DNA of 64,000 bases from Pseudactinotalea terrae (GCF_009733845.1 NZ_WNXZ01000001.1:1178001-1242000), one strand, 5' to 3'. Positions 31,507 to 39,499 are shown, numbered from the stretch's first letter. Program-made: numbers and translations. The notes: generated by a model from the letters alone, not told the origin.

Positions 31507-33153
31507 CTACGCCACAACTCGCAGCACCTCGGAGATCGTGGTGACCCCCTGTGCGACCTTCAACCAGCCGTCCTCGCGCATCGGGCGCATGCCCTCGGCG
31601 CGGGCGACCTCGTGCAGCTCCAACCCGGAGACGGAGCCCCGGACGATGGCCTTTTCCACAGCGGGCGAACGCGACATCGCCTCGTGCAGGGCGATACGGC
31701 CCATGTAGCCCTCCGAGCAGCGGGCGCAGCCGACCGGGCGGAAGAACGTGGGTTCGACCCCCTCGGGGAGCACGAAGCCGATGTTGGCGGCCAGGTCCGG
31801 GTCGAGCTGCTCCGGTGCCTTGCAGGCCTCGCACAGGCGCCGCACCAGCCGCTGCCCGAGCGCGCACTCCACGACCGAGGACACCAGGAACGGCTCCACC
31901 CCCATCTCGACCAGGCGCACCACGGCCTCGGGGGCGCTGTTGGTGTGCAACGAAGACAGCACGAGGTGACCGGTCAGGGCGGCCTCGATCGCGATCGTCG
32001 CGGTCTCCTTGTCGCGGATCTCACCGACCAGGATGACGTCGGGGTCCGAACGCAGGATGGAGCGCAGCGCACCGGCGAAGGTGACACCGGCCTTGGGGTT
32101 GACCTGACGCTGGCTGATGCCGGCGATGCGGTACTCGACGGGATCCTCGATGGTGATGACCTTGACCTTGGGGTTCACGATCTTGCTCAGAGTCGCGTAC
32201 AGCGTGGTCGACTTGCCCGACCCGGTGGGCCCGGTGGCCAGCAACATCCCGTTGGGCTTGGCGAAGCCGGCCGACCAACGCCCGTAGGTGTGCTCCGAGA
32301 GCCCCAACCTGGTGATGTCCATGTTGGAGGCGGAGTTGTCCAGGATCCGGATGATGACCTCTTCGAGGCCGGAGGCCACCGGCGCGGTGGCGACACGCAT
32401 GTCGACGGTGCGTCCGGTGGTGGGGAACCTGATGCGGCCATCCTGCGGCTTGCGCTTCTCGGCCGGGTCGACCTCGGCCATGATCTTGAGGCGGGAGATG
32501 ACCGACTCGGCCACGCTGCGCGGGATGGCCTCACGCTCGGTCAGGACGCCGTCGATGCGGTACCGCACCCGCAGGTGTGCGGTGGTCGGCTCGAAGTGGA
32601 TGTCGGAGGCGCGGTCGGTGATGGCCTGCTCCAGGTGCAGGTTGACCAGCCGCACACCAGTGTCCAGCCCGTTGCCGCCGTCCCCCACGGCCAGGGCCAG
32701 GCGCTGCATCTCCGCCTCGTTGCGGTACAGCGCGGCGATCTTGGCGCGGATGTCCTCGGCGCGGGCGATCAGCCACCGGTAGGGGGTGGAGCCGAGCTTG
32801 AGGCCGAGGTCGACGTTGACCTGGCTGTTCTTCTGCGCGTTCGGGGTGCCGGCGATGATGAGCGAGGAGCCCTCGAACCGCAGCGGCACGACGCTCCAGG
32901 CCTCGGCCTGCTCGCGGGTGAGCAGCGCGACCGCCTCCGGGTCGGCCGGTTCGGCGGCCAGGTCCTCGGTGACGTTCAGCCCCGAGGAGCGCACGACGGC
33001 GACGAACACCTGGTTCTCGGTGAGCCCGCCGACGGTGACCGCGACCTTGGCCTGGGTGAGCTGGTGCTGCTGGGCGTGGCTGCGGATGAGATCCGCGGTC
33101 TGGGCGTCCACGAGCCGGGCGCTCTCGAGCACCGACGCGACGTCAGCCGCCAT
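31507..33153 (-). CDS. pilB: Type IV pilus assembly ATPase PilB (GspE family), 548 aa
   Basis: Assembly ATPase powering pilin insertion. The N-terminal GspE-N domain spans about 1-130. The ATPase core has RASDIHFEPTTAHLRVRYRIDG, Walker A GPTGSGKSTTLYATL, Asp box VITIEDPVEYRI, Walker B DVILVGEIRDKETA and His box LHTNSAPEAVVRLVEMGVEPF. The zinc-binding CEAC ... CARC motif before the C-terminal lobe is intact. ATG 33153. The GTGT-N3-ACAC element about 50 bases upstream, read toward pilB, gives GTGTCATACACT, so it is the likely operon promoter and is shared with divergent pilM. Confidence 0.95.
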   Translation of the reverse strand: MAADVASVLESARLVDAQTADLIRSHAQQHQLTQAKVAVTVGGLTENQVFVAVVRSSGLNVTEDLAAEPADPEAVALLTREQAEAWSVVPLRFEGSSLIIAGTPNAQKNSQVNVDLGLKLGSTPYRWLIARAEDIRAKIAALYRNEAEMQRLALAVGDGGNGLDTGVRLVNLHLEQAITDRASDIHFEPTTAHLRVRYRIDGVLTEREAIPRSVAESVISRLKIMAEVDPAEKRKPQDGRIRFPTTGRTVDMRVATAPVASGLEEVIIRILDNSASNMDITRLGLSEHTYGRWSAGFAKPNGMLLATGPTGSGKSTTLYATLSKIVNPKVKVITIEDPVEYRIAGISQRQVNPKAGVTFAGALRSILRSDPDVILVGEIRDKETATIAIEAALTGHLVLSSLHTNSAPEAVVRLVEMGVEPFLVSSVVECALGQRLVRRLCEACKAPEQLDPDLAANIGFVLPEGVEPTFFRPVGCARCSEGYMGRIALHEAMSRSPAVEKAIVRGSVSGLELHEVARAEGMRPMREDGWLKVAQGVTTISEVLRVVA

Positions 33154-33205
33154 CCCCCGCCACCACCTTCCACAACACTCCGTCTGGGTTCACCGAACTC
33201 ACGTC

Positions 33206-33217
33206 AGTGTATGACAC
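33206..33217 (-). promoter_or_regulatory. GTGT-N3-ACAC element between pilB and pilM
   Basis: Toward pilB it reads GTGTCATACACT, with TACACT at 33211-33206, predicting a leader of about 46 nt. Toward pilM the same site reads GTGTATGACAC without TACACT, so how pilM is transcribed is unclear. Confidence 0.6.
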
Positions 33218-33287
33218 ACTGTACCCGGAAGCCGCGATGCGCGCCCGCGCGTCGCCGAGCAAGTCGTTCGCCGAGATGAGGAACAGC

Positions 33288-34361
33288 ATGGGGTCGGTCG
33301 TAGGCCTGGACATCGGGACCACGGGCGTGCGTGCGGTCGAGACGACCACCAGCGCACGCGCGGTCACCGTGCGTCGAGCTCATGCGGTGCCGCTGGCCAG
33401 CGGCACGTTCAGCGAGGGCGTACTACGCGACCGCACCGCACTAGTGGCGGCATTGCGTCAGCTGTGGCGCCATGGACGGTTCCGCACGAGGCGCGCCTCG
33501 ATCGTGGTCGGCTCCCACCCAGCCGTCCTGATCCGACCTGCGACCGTCGACTGGCTGGCCGCGCGAGCGGACATGGACGCCATCGTCGCCGTCGAGGCCG
33601 ACAAGCGCCTTCCGGTCGGCACCAAGAACATGTACGTCGACTACCACATCGCCGATGTGTATGACACTACGAGCGAAGACGGGGACGTCCGCACCCAGGC
33701 GTCCGTCGCGGTCGTAGGGGTCGACAAGGTCACCCTGGAAGCCATCCTGGACTGCGTGTGGGAGGCGGGTATCCGGCCTTCCGGTGTCGACGTCACCGCG
33801 TTCGCGCTGGCCCGCTTCATCAACCAGGCCTCCTCCGGCCCCGGTGTGGTGGACGCCGTCGTCAACCTCGGAGCCACCACGGTCACCATGGCCGCCGTCG
33901 TCGACAAGCAGTTCGTCGCCGAGCTGCCCTTCGGTCAGTTCGCCGGAGAGAACCTCACCCAGGACATCTCCCTCAACCTCGGCATCTCCACCGAGGAGGC
34001 CGAGGCCCTCAAGCTGATCGACCACTCCCAGCCGCAGCACCACCCCAAGTACCAGCCCGAGGATCTGCACGACGTCGCCCAGGCAATCTCGGCGTGGTCG
34101 ACCTCGCTCGTGCGCGAGCTGCACCGCGGCGTCTCCGACATGGCCCACACCCTCGGCATGCCGGTGGGCCGGGTGTGGCTGACCGGTGGAGAGTCCCGGC
34201 TGCCCAACCTCGCCCCCCGCCTGTCCGCCGAGCTCGGCGGCTCCAGCCGGGTGGCCGTGCTCGACCCCACCGCCTGGGTCTCCCACCCCGAGAAGCTGCA
34301 GGCAGTCACCGAGAAGACCGACCAGGACCTGACCAGCGCCGTCGCGGCGAGCGTCCGTTGA
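33288..34361 (+). CDS. pilM: Type IV pilus assembly protein PilM, 357 aa
   Basis: Actin-like PilM, the cytoplasmic ring component that binds the PilN N-terminus. Residues 1-15 hold the phosphate-1 motif VVGLDIGTTGVRAVE. Later VDAVVNLGATTVTMAAV (phosphate-2) and VWLTGGESRLPNLAPRLSAEL (adenosine motif) complete the fold. ATG 33288 with GAGGAA upstream is preferred over earlier in-frame starts at 33207, 33237 and 33276, which add residues not seen in the family. It begins a pilM-pilN-pilO operon. An internal copy of the GTGT-N3-ACAC element lies at 33657. Confidence 0.92.
   Translation: MGSVVGLDIGTTGVRAVETTTSARAVTVRRAHAVPLASGTFSEGVLRDRTALVAALRQLWRHGRFRTRRASIVVGSHPAVLIRPATVDWLAARADMDAIVAVEADKRLPVGTKNMYVDYHIADVYDTTSEDGDVRTQASVAVVGVDKVTLEAILDCVWEAGIRPSGVDVTAFALARFINQASSGPGVVDAVVNLGATTVTMAAVVDKQFVAELPFGQFAGENLTQDISLNLGISTEEAEALKLIDHSQPQHHPKYQPEDLHDVAQAISAWSTSLVRELHRGVSDMAHTLGMPVGRVWLTGGESRLPNLAPRLSAELGGSSRVAVLDPTAWVSHPEKLQAVTEKTDQDLTSAVAASVR
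33657..33667 (+). promoter_or_regulatory. Intragenic GTGT-N3-ACAC copy in pilM
   Basis: GTGTATGACAC inside pilM, encoding V-Y-D-T. It may be chance or an internal operator site. Confidence 0.3.
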
Positions 34362-34372
34362 AGGGAACAGCG

Positions 34373-35116
34373 ATGCAGCTGAAGCTGAGCCGCAAGAAGA
34401 AGGCCACCGGTGGGCAGAAGTTCCAGGCCACGCCGCCGCGGGTCGACGTCCTGCCGGCTGCGCATCGGGCACGACTGGCCACCATGCGCAACCGCCGGCT
34501 GGTCGTGGGCGCGACACTGGCCTGCGCGGTCGGGGTCCTCGGCACCTGGGGCGCCGGCACCGCAGGCATCGCCGACCTGGAGGACCAGGTCGCCACCGCC
34601 GCCGAGCGCGGCCGCGTGCTCTCCGAGCAGGTGGCGGTCTACTCCCCCGTCACGAACCTCGCCACCCAGACCGAGGCGCTGAACACCACGATCCAGTCCC
34701 AGACCTCGCGCACCGTCGACCACGGCGCGGTGATGCAGCGGTTCCTGGACGCGGTCGGCCCGTACCTGCAGGTCACCTCATTCCAGCTGATGACGGTCAC
34801 CAGCGAGAACCCCGACGTCGACTGCGTCTCCACCGACCCGTTCAACCAGGTCCCGCTGGCTGGCTGCATCTCCTTCACCGGGAACCCGACGGCCGGCGGT
34901 GCCACCCCCTCGGGTGTGCTGAACGCCCTGGGCCGCGACACCTGGTTCGCCGACCCCTACCTGCCGGCGCTGGCCGGTGACGGCTCGCTGCAGGGCAGCG
35001 TCGGCCTCAGCGTCGAGGCCTTCAACCAGATGCAGAGCGACACCGGCGAAGGCACCGACCCGACCAGCGAGCTCCCCGAGCCCGAGACGACCCCGACCTC
35101 CGAGGACGGCCAGTGA
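34373..35116 (+). CDS. pilN: Type IV pilus assembly protein PilN-like, 247 aa
   Basis: PilN-like inner-membrane protein. A basic N-terminus contains a PilM-binding-like stretch (PRVDVLPAAHRARL, about 23-36; PilN usually has IxINLLP), then one membrane helix (VVGATLACAVGVLGTWGAG, about 44-62), a coiled coil and a periplasmic-type domain with two cysteines (DCVS, GCIS). An acidic tail ends the protein. ATG 34373 follows AAGGGAAC. Its stop overlaps the pilO start. Confidence 0.82.
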   Translation: MQLKLSRKKKATGGQKFQATPPRVDVLPAAHRARLATMRNRRLVVGATLACAVGVLGTWGAGTAGIADLEDQVATAAERGRVLSEQVAVYSPVTNLATQTEALNTTIQSQTSRTVDHGAVMQRFLDAVGPYLQVTSFQLMTVTSENPDVDCVSTDPFNQVPLAGCISFTGNPTAGGATPSGVLNALGRDTWFADPYLPALAGDGSLQGSVGLSVEAFNQMQSDTGEGTDPTSELPEPETTPTSEDGQ

Positions 35117-35907
35117 TGAACCTGCTCAAGGACAAGACCACGGTGCTGGCCGCGATCGGTTGCCTGGCCGTGGCGGGCGGCGGTTTCCTGGGGCTCATCA
35201 GCCCGCAGCAGGACCAGAAGGCCGAGCTCACCCAGACCCTCCAGGCGCAGGAGCAGTCCAACCTCTCCCTGGATCAGCAGCTACCCCTGCTCAAGGCCCG
35301 CCTGGCCGGCATCACCACCCAGATCGACGCGTTGCGCGACCTGTCGGCCCGGGTGCCGTCGCAGATCGACCAGGCGGACCTGTACGACCAGCTCGGCGCG
35401 ATCGCCGCGACCGCAGGCATCTCGGAGGTCACCAACCTCTCGATCTCGGTGCCGCAGATGGTTCAGGCAACCCCCGACGAAGGACCCGCCCCCGATGACG
35501 GCGACGGCGGCGACGCCCCCGCCGCGCCCACGACCCCAGCCGCAACGCCGGTGCTGGCCTACTACGACCTGTCGATGTCGGTGCGTGGCAGCACCGAGCA
35601 GGTGCTCGCGTTCCTGGACGGACTGCGAGACGCCCCCCGCATCAACGTCGTCTCCAGCTCCTCCATCGCCGCCGACGAGGACGCCGTCACGCTGAACATC
35701 AACACCCGAATGTTCCTGCAGCAGGTCGACGTCGAGGGCCTCGCCGCGCAGATCGAGGCGCTGGCCGGCACCGCGCAGGCCGAGGAGCTGCCGGAGCCGA
35801 CGCCCGGCGAAGACCTCGAGGAGCCGACGCTGCCGGAGGACCTGAGCACCACCGCGCCCGAGGACCTGCCGAGCATCGACCCGGACACCGCCGTCAGCAA
35901 CAGCTGA
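35116..35907 (+). CDS. pilO: Type IV pilus assembly protein PilO-like, 263 aa
   Basis: PilO-like partner of PilN. One membrane helix (VLAAIGCLAVAGGGFLGLI, about 10-28), a coiled coil (DQKAELTQTLQAQEQSNLSLDQQLPLLKARLAGI, about 33-66), then a ferredoxin-like domain (YYDLSMSVRGSTEQVLAFLDGLRDAPRINVVSS). An acidic Pro/Glu-rich extension of about 50 residues follows. ATG 35116 overlaps the pilN stop; GTG 35113 is an alternative. A strong bidirectional hairpin follows at 35918. Confidence 0.85.
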   Translation: MNLLKDKTTVLAAIGCLAVAGGGFLGLISPQQDQKAELTQTLQAQEQSNLSLDQQLPLLKARLAGITTQIDALRDLSARVPSQIDQADLYDQLGAIAATAGISEVTNLSISVPQMVQATPDEGPAPDDGDGGDAPAAPTTPAATPVLAYYDLSMSVRGSTEQVLAFLDGLRDAPRINVVSSSSIAADEDAVTLNINTRMFLQQVDVEGLAAQIEALAGTAQAEELPEPTPGEDLEEPTLPEDLSTTAPEDLPSIDPDTAVSNS

Positions 35908-35917
35908 GCCCAGAACA

Positions 35918-35952
35918 CGAAGCGGCCGCCCCGACTGGGAGCGGCCGCTTCG
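35918..35952. terminator. Bidirectional hairpin between convergent genes
   Basis: Perfect 12-bp arms CGAAGCGGCCGC (35918-35929) and GCGGCCGCTTCG (35941-35952) between pilO and the minus-strand gene ending at 35970. Confidence 0.75.
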
Positions 35953-35969
35953 CTGTCTTGGGTGCCCGG

Positions 35970-36323
35970 TCAGCCTTGGCCGACGACGGCCTTCTGCTTG
36001 GTGATCGCCACCACCGGGGTGGTGACGCGTTGCGTGTACACCGCGTCCGCGGCCAGTGGTTCCAGGAGCAGCACCGCCCGCTGACCCACACGCAGCTCGC
36101 CCACGGTGACCGTTCGCTGCTCGTCCACGGTGTTGACACCCAGCAGCCGTATCGGCTCTCGGTCGCGACGCAGGTTCGCGCTCTCCTCGGTCTGACCGGG
36201 CAGTCGGGACACGGTGCAGCCGTGCTCGTTGTGGGTCAGCTCGTACCGGGTTCCGCTGGCGGTGGCCAGCACCCAGGTGCCGTGCCGGTCACTGGGCCGA
36301 AGCCGGGTCAGAGACTGGTCCAT
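35970..36323 (-). CDS. Small beta-rich protein of unknown function, 117 aa
   Basis: Unrecognised. Predominantly beta (GTWVLATASGTRYELTHNEHGCTVSRLP; RTVTVGELRVGQRAVLLLEPL; TPVVAITKQ), compatible with a small barrel. Leaderless ATG 36323 is fixed by a minus-strand CCGCACAT element, so although it sits in the pilus block it belongs to the other regulon. Untagged. Confidence 0.68.
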   Translation of the reverse strand: MDQSLTRLRPSDRHGTWVLATASGTRYELTHNEHGCTVSRLPGQTEESANLRRDREPIRLLGVNTVDEQRTVTVGELRVGQRAVLLLEPLAADAVYTQRVTTPVVAITKQKAVVGQG

Positions 36324-36340
36324 GTGTCCCTCATGTGCGG
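36324..36340 (-). promoter_or_regulatory. CCGCACAT leaderless promoter, non-CTAC subclass
   Basis: Minus-strand CCGCACAT (36340-36333), then GAGGGACAC, then ATG 36323. It lies 12 bases beyond the stop of the coiled-coil gene. Confidence 0.72.
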
Positions 36341-36352
36341 CGGGTCGGCTGC

Positions 36353-38767
36353 TCATGACTGCTCGGCCTCGACGGAAGCCCACTGCACGACGTCACCATT
36401 CCAGGGCGCCTGGGGTGCCTGGCCGGCGAGGATCTCATCGAAGCTCACAGGCGTTGCGGCCTGGGCTGGCGCCTCCTCGACAGGCAGGGCGGTGGCGGTG
36501 GCGCCGGCGACCTGGTCCAGTAGGTCGTCGAGCTCGTCAGGCTGCTCGCCGTGCTCGAGGTCGGCCAGCGCCTGCTCGAAGGCGTCGACGCTCTGGCTGT
36601 CAGCCATGTCCTCGACGCCCAGCGCGAGACCCTCCGGGGCGTCGCCGTGGACGGGGTCTGTCTCGACCTGCTCGGGAAGCATCTGCGGGACCGGGGTGAC
36701 CGCCTCGTCCGTGAGCTCCTCGAAGTCCGGCGCTACAGGAACCTCACCCAGGTCGGCCTCGACGCCGACAGCGGGCTCGGGGTCGTGACCTGCGAGCAGG
36801 TCCTCCAGCGCCGAGTCGATCGATGCCGGGGCCGGTGCCTCGGCATCGATCCCGGCCTGCTCCTGCACCTGCTGCGCGGTCGTGACGGTGGGCTGGCCGG
36901 TGAGCTCCGGCATGCCGTCCAGGACCGCGGTCAGGCGCTCGTGAAGGGTACGCAGCGAGGCGACCAGCGGGTCGGAGTCGAGCTGACCGGTGTCGTCCAG
37001 GTCGCGCACCACCCGGACCCCGAGCTCGGCCTCGTACCCGACTGTCATGACTTCCTCCACCAGCGCCGCGGCTGCCTGACCCACCAGGACGACCTCGGCG
37101 CTGACGCGGTCCAGGTGAGCCTGCGCGGGATCGAGCACGGTGCGCACGACCTCCTCGCGGCCCTCGACCGCCTGGGCCAGCGGCTGGTGGTAGTTCGCCT
37201 GCGCGTCCTGGGAGATCGAGTCGAGCTCGCTCTCAGCCTGGGCGACCTTGGTCTGCGCCGCCTGCAGGTGGTCCTGGGCGGCTGCGAGAGCACGCTGCGC
37301 CGCCTCGACGTCGACGTGGGCCTGCTCGGCGTTCTCGCGGGCCTGCTCGACCTGCTGCTGGGCGGAGCGCTCGGCGGCGAGGTAGACCAGCCCTTCCTCC
37401 TCGAAGCTGCGCAACCTGGTCTCGGCGTCCTCGACCTGCGCGCGGGCGGCCTGCGCCTGGGCTTCTGCGGCCTCGACCTGCTGCCGTCCGGCGTGCGCGT
37501 CAGCGGCCATTGCCTCGAGCTCGACGATCTTGGTTTCCAGCTCGCCCAGGCGTGTGCTGGCCGCGGCTGCGGCCGCGACGAGTGCCTGCCGGTAGACCGA
37601 CTCGCGCAACGCCCGCTCGCGGTCGTTGGCGGAGGCGTCCACCCAGGTGCGCATCTGCTCGGCGCCGGAGCCGCTGAGCGTGTCCTGGGCCAGTGCGACG
37701 TCGGTGCCGTGGGCGACCTCGACCGCGCCTTCCAGAGGGTTGGCGGCCAGGGCGTCCTCTGTGGCCGGTCCAGCTGCGGGGACCTCGGGCTCAAGCACCG
37801 GCTCGGCCGTCTGCCCGGGCACCTCGACGCCCAGCTGGGCGTAGACGTCCCCCAGGTCGGCGTCACGCTGCTCGACCTCAGGCTCGACCTCAGGCTCGGG
37901 CTCGAGCTCGGGCTCGGGCTCGAGGTCGAGGTCGTCCTGGACCGGCTCGATGGGCTGCTCGACGGCGGGGCGCTCCACCTCGGCGACCGCCTCGATGCTG
38001 GCCCACTCGTTCGCGGTGTCCTCCAGCGACTCCGGCACCGGGTAGACCGGCAGGTCACCCGACATCGCCATCAGGCTGGGCTGCAGCGTTCCCCCGTTGA
38101 GCACGACACGTGCGGCGGCGGAGAGCAGCTCGTACCGGGTGGTGCCGAGCGTGCGAGCGACCTCGTCCACGGGTGCCTTGCCGAGCAGCAGCGGGTGACC
38201 GGGTGCCTGCAGCACAAGCTTGCCGCAGGCGACCGAGGCGGGCCGGGCGCCGCCGGCGAAGCCTTCCTGTGCGGCCAGGTAGTCGGTCAGGATCGCCCAG
38301 GAGGAGACCAGGTCGTCGACCCGGGCGGTCACGTCGGCGAGCACGACCTGCCACGGGGTGGGGTAGAACTTGTTCGTGGTGACGCTGGCCCGGCGGTTGC
38401 GGCGCACCTTGGGGTTGCGCCACGTCAACGCGGAGGCGAGCAGACCGTAGGACCAGTTGCGCACGATGCGGTCGACGTCGTCGGCGCCCAGGCCCTTGCC
38501 CTCGGTGTCGCTGTTGATGCGCTCGTAGAGCCATCGCAGGTGGTCCTGGCCGGTCGGCTCGTTGCCGGTGTAGGCGACCGCGAGCTCATGGGTGGGGAAG
38601 GTGAACTGCGGGCTGTGGACCGCGATGACCTGTCCGGCCTCGAGGAAGACGATGACCTCCAGGCCGTTGGCGGCGGCCGAGATCGACCCGTCGAACCCCT
38701 TGCTGGCGTAGGTGCGCAGCTCGTCGAGGAACGGGCTCGAGGCGTCGACCCGGTTCGAGCTCGTCAT
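36353..38767 (-). CDS. Long coiled-coil protein with DUF4388-like N-terminus, 804 aa
   Basis: The first 60 residues (FDGSISAAANGLEVIVFLEAGQVIAVHSPQF) resemble the DUF4388/PATAN pattern (GxIxLxxGxIxxA). This domain is found in bacterial regulators, including some tied to motility and pili. A winged-helix-like segment (VDEVARTLGTTRYELLSAAARVVL) follows near 205-230. The middle has Glu/Pro repeats (about 285-310), then a heptad-rich coiled coil (about 405-550) and a long acidic C-terminus. No membrane helix. Possibly a cytoplasmic scaffold or polarity factor for the pilus machine (inference). ATG 38767 follows CAGGAG. The GTGT-N3-ACAC promoter lies about 60 bases upstream. Confidence 0.78.
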   Translation of the reverse strand: MTSSNRVDASSPFLDELRTYASKGFDGSISAAANGLEVIVFLEAGQVIAVHSPQFTFPTHELAVAYTGNEPTGQDHLRWLYERINSDTEGKGLGADDVDRIVRNWSYGLLASALTWRNPKVRRNRRASVTTNKFYPTPWQVVLADVTARVDDLVSSWAILTDYLAAQEGFAGGARPASVACGKLVLQAPGHPLLLGKAPVDEVARTLGTTRYELLSAAARVVLNGGTLQPSLMAMSGDLPVYPVPESLEDTANEWASIEAVAEVERPAVEQPIEPVQDDLDLEPEPELEPEPEVEPEVEQRDADLGDVYAQLGVEVPGQTAEPVLEPEVPAAGPATEDALAANPLEGAVEVAHGTDVALAQDTLSGSGAEQMRTWVDASANDRERALRESVYRQALVAAAAAASTRLGELETKIVELEAMAADAHAGRQQVEAAEAQAQAARAQVEDAETRLRSFEEEGLVYLAAERSAQQQVEQARENAEQAHVDVEAAQRALAAAQDHLQAAQTKVAQAESELDSISQDAQANYHQPLAQAVEGREEVVRTVLDPAQAHLDRVSAEVVLVGQAAAALVEEVMTVGYEAELGVRVVRDLDDTGQLDSDPLVASLRTLHERLTAVLDGMPELTGQPTVTTAQQVQEQAGIDAEAPAPASIDSALEDLLAGHDPEPAVGVEADLGEVPVAPDFEELTDEAVTPVPQMLPEQVETDPVHGDAPEGLALGVEDMADSQSVDAFEQALADLEHGEQPDELDDLLDQVAGATATALPVEEAPAQAATPVSFDEILAGQAPQAPWNGDVVQWASVEAEQS

Positions 38768-38825
38768 CAACAGGCTCCTGTCGTAGGGCGTCGGGGTGCG
38801 CCGATCGCGCACACCATCGCACACG

Positions 38826-38837
38826 AGTGTATTACAC
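38826..38837 (-). promoter_or_regulatory. GTGT-N3-ACAC promoter of the coiled-coil gene
   Basis: The minus strand reads GTGTAATACACT. TACACT (38831-38826) predicts a start near 38819 and a leader of about 52 nt with CAGGAG before ATG 38767. Confidence 0.62.
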
Positions 38838-38882
38838 GTCTGCCGCTACAGCACCGGCAACACGCGGACACGCAGCGGTCCT

Positions 38883-38893
38883 GTGTCCTACAC
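38883..38893 (+). promoter_or_regulatory. Isolated GTGT-N3-ACAC copy
   Basis: GTGTCCTACAC at the edge of the gene-free region. No coding gene follows on the plus strand for 600 bases; if active it would transcribe the repeat region. Confidence 0.35.
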
Positions 38894-38912
38894 CCCGCGA
38901 GCAGTCAGGGCC

Positions 38913-39310
38913 CCGACGGAGTTGCGCCCCCACCCCCTGCAAGCCCCTGACCTGCGACAACGCCCCGAACCAGGGATCCCGACGGAGCTCGACGGACTTT
39001 TCGAGACCCCAACTCCGTCGGGTTTGCGACACAAAGTCCCAGGTCAGAGCCCTACAGGTACTACTTTTTCCTTGTTGAACGGAGAAACGGAGTAAGTAGA
39101 GGGGATCGCGTATAGGGGACTGTGTGTGCAAACTTTCCCCCTCTGCCCTCCCCCACCCCCGGGACGGCACCCGACGGTTCTTGCACACACACAGCCCCCA
39201 GTAGGACCCCCTGAAAACTGCTCCGTCCGTCCGTTTCTCCGTTCATGCCCTCTGACCTGCGAAAACACCCCCACGGCCCGACGGAGCAACGGAGCAAAAC
39301 TCCGTCGAGA
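38913..39310. other. Repeat-rich gene-free region, candidate origin or centromere
   Basis: No gene is supported between 38838 and 39482. CCGACGGAG occurs at 38913, 38979 and 39278, inverted at 39013, and nearly so at 39299. Shorter CGGAG units lie at 39076-39090, 39221-39243 and 39288. Four inverted pairs are nested around about 39150: CTCCGTCGG/CCGACGGAG (39013/39278), AGGTCAGAG/CTCTGACCT (39041/39250), a 14-bp pair starting GAACGGAG (39075/39231) and TGTGTGTGCAA/TTGCACACACA (39121/39181). The middle is richer in A+T than its surroundings. Iteron-like repeats and dyad symmetry suggest an origin or partition site; no replication initiator gene is adjacent. Confidence 0.5.
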
Positions 39311-39386
39311 CGACCGCAACCCCGGTCGAAGCTCACGAATCGGACCCCGGATCGGGGCCCTGCACGACGGCCGAAGGGAGGCTTCC

Positions 39387-39446
39387 ACGTCTGCGCGCAC
39401 ATGTGCGCGCGCCCCCGCGCACATGTGCGTACGCGCGCGCAGACGT
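39387..39446. repeat. Large perfect hairpin with two GCGCACATGTGCG palindromes
   Basis: Outer arms ACGTCTGCGCGC (39387-39398) and GCGCGCAGACGT (39435-39446) are perfect. Inside are two 13-14-bp palindromes GCGCACATGTGCG (39395-39408, 39417-39430), each containing GCACAT on both strands, the core of the nearby promoter element. Confidence 0.6.
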
Positions 39447-39482
39447 GAGAACCACCCCACGCCCGCCCCAACAGCGGGTCGT

Positions 39483-39499
39483 CCGCACATCTACCGGAC
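39483..39499 (+). promoter_or_regulatory. CCGCACAT leaderless promoter, CTAC subclass
   Basis: CCGCACAT (39483-39490), then CTACCGGAC, then ATG 39500. First gene start after the repeat-rich region. Confidence 0.75.

Noticed and set aside
33657-33667. Internal pilM motif copy as a functional promoter
   Set aside because: It encodes V-Y-D-T within a conserved gene, lacks TACACT in the plus orientation and may be chance. Listed only at low confidence.
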